Shown here: positions 43,063 through 48,896 of the stretch, in pieces
Numbering within the stretch: position 1 is the first letter of the stretch
Layout of the letters: every line of letters starts with the position of its first letter
Assembly: GCF_000260435.1 (NCBI RefSeq)
Contig: NZ_BACQ01000078.1
Location: forward strand, 1 to 48,896
Direction: 5' to 3'
Source: Lacticaseibacillus zeae DSM 20178 = KCTC 3804
Lineage (GTDB): Bacteria > Bacillota > Bacilli > Lactobacillales > Lactobacillaceae
DNA length: 48,896 nucleotides
Made by a program: the position numbers and the translations under genes
The notes under the pieces: model-generated
Seen by the model: only the letters and a program-made list of their open reading frames with translations
Database searches by the model: none
Told to the model about the DNA's origin: nothing

Positions 43063-43213
43063 ACGGACGGGATCACATCAACACACACCTACAGACATGT
43101 CTCGATTTTTCTTTTAACGCATCGCTGCGTGGAACAACGTATTCATAGACGATCACAATGGCCAGGTCAAAACCCGGGAAGTGCGAAAACTACGGTAACG
43201 GTGATCCCGTCCT
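43027..43213 (-). ncRNA. Candidate structured ncRNA (6S-like outline)
   Basis: The minus strand encodes about 187 nt with the marks of an RNA gene. A -10 TAAAAT (43221-43226) lies 8 bases before GGACGGGATCAC, which pairs perfectly over 12 bp with 43065-43076 near the 3' end. A terminator follows at once. Inside are a 5-bp hairpin with GCGA tetraloop (43117-43130) and a CCxGG/CCxGG hairpin near 43163-43179. GTGATC at 43151-43156 can compete for the closing helix. No protein frame fits. Size and end-to-end pairing recall 6S RNA, but I see no conserved sequence that proves it. A plus-strand tgt leader is the alternative. Confidence 0.45.
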
Positions 43214-43220
43214 TAGGTTT

Positions 43221-43226
43221 ATTTTA
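43221..43226 (-). promoter_or_regulatory. -10 box of the candidate ncRNA
   Basis: TAAAAT on the minus strand, 8 bases before the 5' arm of the closing helix. The -35 at 17 bp spacing is only a T run, so promoter strength is uncertain. Confidence 0.4.
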
Positions 43227-43302
43227 ACAGGAATCGCGGTCCGAAAAAAGCAAACGGGCCTAAATCAGTCAAACTTTGAGTGGCGTTCGTTTTGTCATTT
43301 AA

Positions 43303-44550
<1,248 letters not shown>

Positions 44551-44619
44551 TTTATTGGAGCACAACGCGAAATTCTGGTACACTATGCATTGACAAACTA
44601 AAAATAAGAGGTGCCTAAT

Positions 44620-45042
44620 TTGGGAAATGGTAATGTTTCAATGATCGTTCTGTTAGTTGCTTTTTTTGCCTTCATGTACTTTTTCATGATTCGTCCGCAA
44701 AAAAAGCAGCAGCAGAAGCGTCAAGAAATGCTGAATCAGTTAAAAAAAGGTGATCCGATTGTGACGATTGGCGGCCTGCACGGGGTTATCGACTCTATTG
44801 ACCAGCAAGCAGGAACGGTTGTTATCGATTCTGACGGGATTTATCTGACGTTCAACTTAAACGCGGTTCGTGGCGTAGCTTCTCGTCCCGCAACACCGGC
44901 GCCAGCAGCTAAGTCCGAAGAAGCAGCCAATACGGATGAACAACGCGCAGCCAAAGCAGCTGATGACACAGCATCGGAAGCTGATAGCCAAGCAGCTGCC
45001 TCAGACGACACGACTTCGGAAGCAGACAATAAACAGAATTAA
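44620..45042 (+). CDS. yajC: YajC, preprotein translocase accessory subunit
   Basis: A protein of 140 residues from a TTG at 44620, 6 bases after AGGTG; the GTG at 44611 overlaps that site. It has one transmembrane helix (about residues 7-27), then the family motif FFMIRPQKKQQQKRQEML and LKKGDPIVTIGGLHGVI. The C-terminal 40 residues are Ala/Ser/Asp/Glu/Thr-rich low complexity, longer than in typical YajC (about 100-110 aa). YajC associates with SecDF and SecYEG. It is last gene of the queA-tgt group, with a terminator after it. Confidence 0.94.
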   Translation: MGNGNVSMIVLLVAFFAFMYFFMIRPQKKQQQKRQEMLNQLKKGDPIVTIGGLHGVIDSIDQQAGTVVIDSDGIYLTFNLNAVRGVASRPATPAPAAKSEEAANTDEQRAAKAADDTASEADSQAAASDDTTSEADNKQN

Positions 45043-45066
45043 TCGGCAATTCATTGCTGAATCAAA

Positions 45067-45097
45067 CGAGAGCGGGCATTTGTCGGCTCTCTTTTTT
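45067..45097 (+). terminator. Terminator after yajC
   Basis: Stem GAGAGC/GCTCTC with an internal mismatch region and loop, followed by six T, 25 bases past the stop. Confidence 0.8.
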
Positions 45098-45269
45098 ATT
45101 GAGCACGAGCGGAAACGATTACATAAAGCTTTCTGTGACTGTGAGCACGTAATTTCAGATCAAATTGTCGATCACTCGTAATTTCCGAGGATCAAGTTCG
45201 AAAAAATACAAAGTGAAAAGCGGTTTTAATCCTTGATACTCCGCTAATAGCAATGAGCAAGCAACTTTT

Positions 45270-45287
45270 TCGTGAAAAAGTTCACCA
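45270..45287 (+). promoter_or_regulatory. Rex-like operator 1 of adhE
   Basis: TCGTGAA-AAAG-TTCACCA matches the Rex palindrome TTGTGAA-N4-TTCACAA at 12 of 14 fixed positions. It lies upstream of the -35. Confidence 0.55.
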
Positions 45288-45290
45288 AAG

Positions 45291-45308
45291 TTGTTTACAA
45301 ATTCACAT
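45291..45308 (+). promoter_or_regulatory. Rex-like operator 2 of adhE
   Basis: TTGTTTACAAATTCACAT is a degenerate Rex palindrome that overlaps the -35. Its centre is 21 bp from operator 1, two helical turns. Confidence 0.45.
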
Positions 45309-45322
45309 GAATCGGTTATGAT
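45294..45322 (+). promoter_or_regulatory. adhE promoter
   Basis: -35 TTTACA (45294-45299), a 17-bp spacer and -10 TATGAT (45317-45322). The start is predicted near 45329, inside Rex-like operator 3. Confidence 0.75.
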
Positions 45323-45326
45323 CTTC

Positions 45327-45344
45327 TTGTGAAATGATTAACAA
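45327..45344 (+). promoter_or_regulatory. Rex-like operator 3 of adhE
   Basis: TTGTGAAATGATTAACAA is close to the Rex consensus and covers the predicted transcription start, a blocking position. Rex represses fermentation genes when NADH/NAD+ is low. Confidence 0.7.
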
Positions 45345-45375
45345 AAAATTCTGCGAAATGCTAGGAGGTAAGCTC

Positions 45376-47982
45376 ATGCTTAAAAATACCGCGAAGACTG
45401 CTACTGAAGTTGATGTGAAGCACATGATCGACGAACTGGTTGCCAATGCACACTCAGCTTTGAAGATTATGAAAACTTTTGATCAAGAAAAGATCGATCA
45501 CATCGTTCATCGGATGGCGATTGCCGGCTTGGATCATCATATGGAATTGGCAAAACTCGCCGTTGATGAAACCGGTCGTGGGGTTTGGGAAGATAAAGCC
45601 ATCAAGAATATGTTTGCCACCGAAGAAATCTGGCATTCAATTAAGAACAATAAGACGGTTGGCGTGATCAATGAAGATAAGCAACGCGGTTTGGTATCAA
45701 TTGCCGAACCGATCGGGGTTATTGCCGGGGTAACACCGGTGACGAATCCGACTTCCACCACGATCTTCAAATCCGAAATTTCAATCAAAACCCGTAATCC
45801 GATTATTTTCGCTTTCCACCCGGGTGCCCAAAAGTCTTCAGCGCGTGCGCTGGAAGTCATCCGTGAAGAAGCTGAAAAAGCCGGATTGCCAAAAGGCGCT
45901 TTACAGTATATTCCGGTACCAAGCATGGAAGCGACCAAAGCCCTGATGGATCATCCGGGTATCGCAACGATCCTGGCAACCGGTGGCCCGGGCATGGTTA
46001 AGTCCGCCTATTCTTCTGGTAAGCCTGCTTTAGGGGTTGGTGCAGGGAATGCCCCGGCATACATCGAAGCCAGTGCCAACATCAAACAGGCCGTCAATGA
46101 CCTGGTACTTTCCAAGAGTTTTGACAATGGCATGATCTGTGCTTCCGAACAAGGGGCGATTGTTGATTCCAGTATTTACGATGCCGTGAAGAAAGAATTC
46201 GAAGCCCAAGGCGCTTATTTTGTCCAACCTAAAGACATGAAGAAGTTTGAAAGCACCGTGATCAATCTTGAAAAGCAAAGTGTCAATCCGCGCATTGTTG
46301 GTCAAAGTCCGAAGCAGATTGCCGAGTGGGCCGGTATTCAAATTCCGGAAGGCACCACGATTCTGATTGCGGAACTCAAAGGCGTTGGCGCGAAGTATCC
46401 ACTCTCTCGCGAAAAACTGAGTCCGGTTTTGGCCATGGTTAAGGCTGATGGGCATGAAGATGCCTTCAAGAAATGCGAAACTATGCTGGACATTGGCGGG
46501 TTAGGACACACGGCGGTTATTCATACGGCTGATGAGGATTTGGCCTTGAAGTATGCCGATGCCATGCAGGCTTGCCGGATCTTGATCAACACGCCATCTT
46601 CTGTCGGCGGGATCGGGGACCTTTATAACGAAATGATTCCTAGTCTGACGCTGGGCTGCGGCTCTTACGGCGGCAACTCGATTTCGCACAATGTGGGGAC
46701 AGTTGACTTGCTGAATATCAAGACCATGGCGAAACGGCGTAACAACATGCAATGGATGAAGTTGCCGCCAAAGATTTATTTTGAAAAAAACTCGGTTCGC
46801 TATCTGGAACACATGGAAGGCATTAAGCGGGCGTTCATCGTTGCTGACCGCAGCATGGAAAAGCTGGGTTTCGTGAAGATCATTGAAGATGTACTGGCAC
46901 GCCGGGAAAATCCGGTTCAGGTGCAGACCTTCGTTGATGTTGAACCTGATCCATCAACCGACACTGTCTTCAAAGGAACCGATATCATGCGGTCATTTGG
47001 TCCGGACACCGTGATTGCTATCGGCGGCGGCTCGGTTATGGATGCTGCCAAGGGTATGTGCTTATTCAACGATGCAGGAGACGCCGACTTCTTCGGGGCT
47101 AAGCAAAAGTTTCTGGATATTCGTAAGCGGACTTACACCTTCCCGAAACTGAACAAGACCAAACTGGTTTGCATCCCGACGACTTCCGGTACCGGTTCTG
47201 AAGTTACCCCATTTGCGGTTATCACGGATTCGAAAGCCGGCATCAAGTATCCCTTAGCCGATTATGCGCTGACCCCGGATATCGCGATTGTGGACAGTCA
47301 ATTCATCGAATCCGTACCGCCAGTGGTTGTCGCCGACTCCGGTCTCGATGTTCTCTGCCATGCAACTGAAAGCTATGTATCCACTATGGCAACCCACTAC
47401 ACTAAGGGTTTGAGCCTTGAAGCGATCAAGCTGGTATTTGAAAACCTTGAAAAGAGTTATCACGGCGACATCGCCGCAAAATCTAAAATGCACGATGCTT
47501 CGACGATTGCCGGGATGGCCTTTGCCAACGCACTGCTGGGGATTAACCACAGCATTGCTCACAAACTGGGTCAGGCATTCCATCTCCCTCATGGCCGTTG
47601 CATTGCGATCACCATGCCCCACGTGATCCGTTTCAATGCCAGTCAGCCGAAGAAGCGCGCTATCTGGGCTAAGTACAGTTACTTCCGCGCTAACGAAGAT
47701 TATGCAGAAATTGCCCGTTATCTTGGCTTACCAGGTAAAACCACCGATGAACTGGTAGAAAGCTACGTTCAGGCATTCATCAAACTGGCACACAGCGTTG
47801 GTATCAAGTTGAGTCTGAAGGATCAAGGAGTTAAAAAAGCTGATCTGGACAAACAGGTTGATCGGCTTGCCGAACTTGCTTACGAAGACAACTGCACAGT
47901 CACCAACCCGCAAGAACCGTTAATCAGTGATTTGAAGCACATCATTCTCGATGAATACGAAGGCACGGAATCGACTTTCTAG
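45376..47982 (+). CDS. adhE: AdhE, bifunctional acetaldehyde-CoA/alcohol dehydrogenase
   Basis: A protein of 868 residues from an ATG at 45376, 8 bases after AGGAGG. It reduces acetyl-CoA to acetaldehyde and then ethanol, regenerating two NAD+. Residues 1-440 are the aldehyde dehydrogenase domain, with thiol Cys255 in GMICASEQ. Residues 460-868 are an iron-dependent alcohol dehydrogenase with GGGSVMDAAKG near 549 and metal ligands in HATESYVS, INHSIAHKLGQAFHLPHGRC. Such enzymes assemble into spirosomes. It is monocistronic with three Rex-like operators. Confidence 0.97.
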   Translation: MLKNTAKTATEVDVKHMIDELVANAHSALKIMKTFDQEKIDHIVHRMAIAGLDHHMELAKLAVDETGRGVWEDKAIKNMFATEEIWHSIKNNKTVGVINEDKQRGLVSIAEPIGVIAGVTPVTNPTSTTIFKSEISIKTRNPIIFAFHPGAQKSSARALEVIREEAEKAGLPKGALQYIPVPSMEATKALMDHPGIATILATGGPGMVKSAYSSGKPALGVGAGNAPAYIEASANIKQAVNDLVLSKSFDNGMICASEQGAIVDSSIYDAVKKEFEAQGAYFVQPKDMKKFESTVINLEKQSVNPRIVGQSPKQIAEWAGIQIPEGTTILIAELKGVGAKYPLSREKLSPVLAMVKADGHEDAFKKCETMLDIGGLGHTAVIHTADEDLALKYADAMQACRILINTPSSVGGIGDLYNEMIPSLTLGCGSYGGNSISHNVGTVDLLNIKTMAKRRNNMQWMKLPPKIYFEKNSVRYLEHMEGIKRAFIVADRSMEKLGFVKIIEDVLARRENPVQVQTFVDVEPDPSTDTVFKGTDIMRSFGPDTVIAIGGGSVMDAAKGMCLFNDAGDADFFGAKQKFLDIRKRTYTFPKLNKTKLVCIPTTSGTGSEVTPFAVITDSKAGIKYPLADYALTPDIAIVDSQFIESVPPVVVADSGLDVLCHATESYVSTMATHYTKGLSLEAIKLVFENLEKSYHGDIAAKSKMHDASTIAGMAFANALLGINHSIAHKLGQAFHLPHGRCIAITMPHVIRFNASQPKKRAIWAKYSYFRANEDYAEIARYLGLPGKTTDELVESYVQAFIKLAHSVGIKLSLKDQGVKKADLDKQVDRLAELAYEDNCTVTNPQEPLISDLKHIILDEYEGTESTF

Positions 47983-48053
47983 GCGAGCACATGCTAATCA
48001 TTTCACGATAAGCGGCAAAGGTTCATCAGATTAACCTTTTACGCCGATCTGTC

Positions 48054-48084
48054 AAAACACGTCATGAAATTGACGTGTTTTTTT
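48054..48084 (+). terminator. Terminator after adhE
   Basis: Stem AAAACACGTCA/TGACGTGTTTT with a 6-nt loop and seven T. Confidence 0.92.
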
Positions 48085-48141
48085 GTGCAAGTCATGGCAT
48101 AATGTAGTACAGTGACTGCAAATTAAAAGTAAGGACGTAAA

Positions 48142-48786
48142 ATGACACCGAATAAAGAAGATTATCTTAAGTTGATTTTTGAGATCGGCGGTGACACCGA
48201 ATTGGTCTCTAATAAGCAAATCGTTGCGGGGATGCATGTTTCTGCTGCCTCGGTCAGTGAGATGATCAATAAACTGGGTGAAGAAAAACTGGTCGCGCAC
48301 ACGCCTTACCAGGGAATCCAGTTGACATCGGCAGGCCGAAAAAAAGCGGCTATTTTGGTGCGTAATCATCGTCTTTGGGAAGTGTTTTTAGTTAAGTGCC
48401 TGAAGTATTCGCCGGACGCTGTTCATCAGGAGGCGGAAAAACTCGAGCATGCGCTGACACCGGAGATGGCCAAGCGGTTGTCCGCGATGTTGGGGAATCC
48501 CGAATACTGCCCACATGGCGGCGTCATTCCGGATGCTGAAGGCCACTATATCCAGCAGAGTCGGGTCACTTTGGGTGCAATGGAAGTTGGCCAACGCGGT
48601 CATATCGAACGGCTAATCGATGAAGTCTCGTTAATTGATTACACCGTCAAAATTGATTTGCGACTTGATGATGCCTTTACAGTGACTGCCAAAACGCTGG
48701 ATGCGGTGGTCATTAAATTGGATCGGACTGGAAAAGAATTGGCGGTCGATGCTGATCGCGCTGCTCATATATTTGTTGAATTGTAA
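48142..48786 (+). CDS. DtxR-family Mn-dependent regulator (ScaR/SloR/MtsR type)
   Basis: A protein of 214 residues with AAGGACG before the ATG. Residues 1-65 are a winged helix (MTPNKEDYLKLIFEIGGD and VSAASVSEMINKL). Residues 66-140 are the dimer and metal domain, with His in RNHRLWEVFL and the Glu-rich EAEKLEHALT. A C-terminal SH3-like FeoA domain follows (150-214). The N-terminus has Asp7 but Lys where Bacillus MntR has Glu11, as in the streptococcal three-domain regulators. It likely represses manganese or iron uptake genes, none of which is visible here. Confidence 0.9.
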   Translation: MTPNKEDYLKLIFEIGGDTELVSNKQIVAGMHVSAASVSEMINKLGEEKLVAHTPYQGIQLTSAGRKKAAILVRNHRLWEVFLVKCLKYSPDAVHQEAEKLEHALTPEMAKRLSAMLGNPEYCPHGGVIPDAEGHYIQQSRVTLGAMEVGQRGHIERLIDEVSLIDYTVKIDLRLDDAFTVTAKTLDAVVIKLDRTGKELAVDADRAAHIFVEL

Positions 48787-48815
48787 TCAGGTTTTGAGAA
48801 AGCAGGGTCGTATAC

Positions 48816-48896
48816 ATGCCAGAAGAATCACGCGCTGTGATCATTATTTTTGGAGGATCAGGGGATCTGGCTTCGCGTAAGCTATATCCCGCATTG
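48816..48896 (+). CDS. zwf: Glucose-6-phosphate dehydrogenase, N-terminal part (window edge)
   Basis: The first 27 codons run off the window end. The frame opens with ATG at 48816 after AGCAGGG and encodes the NADP-binding start AVIIIFGGSGDLASRKLYPA, the diagnostic zwf N-terminus (GxxGDLAxRKLxP). The enzyme begins the oxidative pentose phosphate branch. It is 29 bases after the DtxR-type regulator, so the two may be cotranscribed. Confidence 0.9.
   Translation, partial: MPEESRAVIIIFGGSGDLASRKLYPAL

Noticed and set aside
42773-43148. Open frames on both strands in the queA-tgt gap (for example 42852-43148 and the minus frame 42773-43045)
   Set aside because: They lie within the palindromic repeats, whose GC-rich arms keep several frames open, and the translated sequence repeats itself; none has a ribosome binding site.

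Overview
The window looks like chromosome of a lactic acid bacterium of the Lacticaseibacillus (casei/paracasei/rhamnosus) group. The reasons are moderate GC, strong GGAGG ribosome binding sites with frequent TTG and GTG starts, a malolactic locus, PepF and proline-iminopeptidase-type peptidases, a two-domain AdhE, LuxS, and a T-box in front of a MetE-like enzyme. Species assignment is inference. I see no transposase, integrase, phage gene or CRISPR array. The window is core chromosome with dispersed intergenic palindromic repeats.

Layout. 1-370: a tRNA-Ala pair (GGC and CGC anticodons) on the minus strand with promoter and terminator. 370-6000: PadR regulator plus its HAAS/DUF1700 membrane partner, a SemiSWEET-like protein, a quinone-oxidoreductase-like MDR enzyme, small membrane proteins and an AI-2E family permease. 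6400-7400: a small membrane protein and lexA with its own SOS box. 7485-11840: lipoprotein, AEC transporter and flavin reductase operon; a Ser/Thr-rich anchored protein; 5-formyl-THF cyclo-ligase with a DUF488 protein. 11900-16850: CorA, then the malolactic locus (LysR regulator divergent from malolactic enzyme and malate transporter). 16900-27700: thiol peroxidase, a flavodoxin-domain protein, Rgg-like regulator divergent from an ABC exporter, PepF, NDK, a P-type ATPase and a proline-iminopeptidase-type hydrolase. 27800-36850: GNAT/antiporter operon, HAD phosphatase, MarR regulator, hydrolases, NrdI, aldo/keto reductase and a DUF3290/DUF421 pair. 36900-39200: Met-type T-box leader, MetE-like methyltransferase and luxS. 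39280-45050: VTT protein, then ruvA-ruvB-queA-tgt-yajC. 45200-48896: adhE with an array of Rex-like operators, an Mn-dependent DtxR-type regulator, and the first 27 codons of zwf.

How genes work together. The MetE-like enzyme and LuxS form the homocysteine-recycling arm of the methionine cycle, with AI-2 precursor as by-product. LexA probably controls itself and perhaps ruvAB. The LysR-MleS-MleP set imports malate and decarboxylates it for acid tolerance. AdhE regenerates NAD+ and its promoter is built for redox (Rex) control.

Most interesting non-coding content. (1) A family of about 122-bp palindromic intergenic repeats: six full copies plus a half copy and two remnants. Their stem arms differ between copies but stay complementary, so the structure rather than the sequence is conserved. 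(2) A probable structured RNA gene of about 187 nt on the minus strand between queA and tgt. It has a -10 box, a perfect 12-bp closing helix, a GNRA hairpin, a competing helix and a terminator. It resembles 6S RNA in size and outline, but I cannot identify it.
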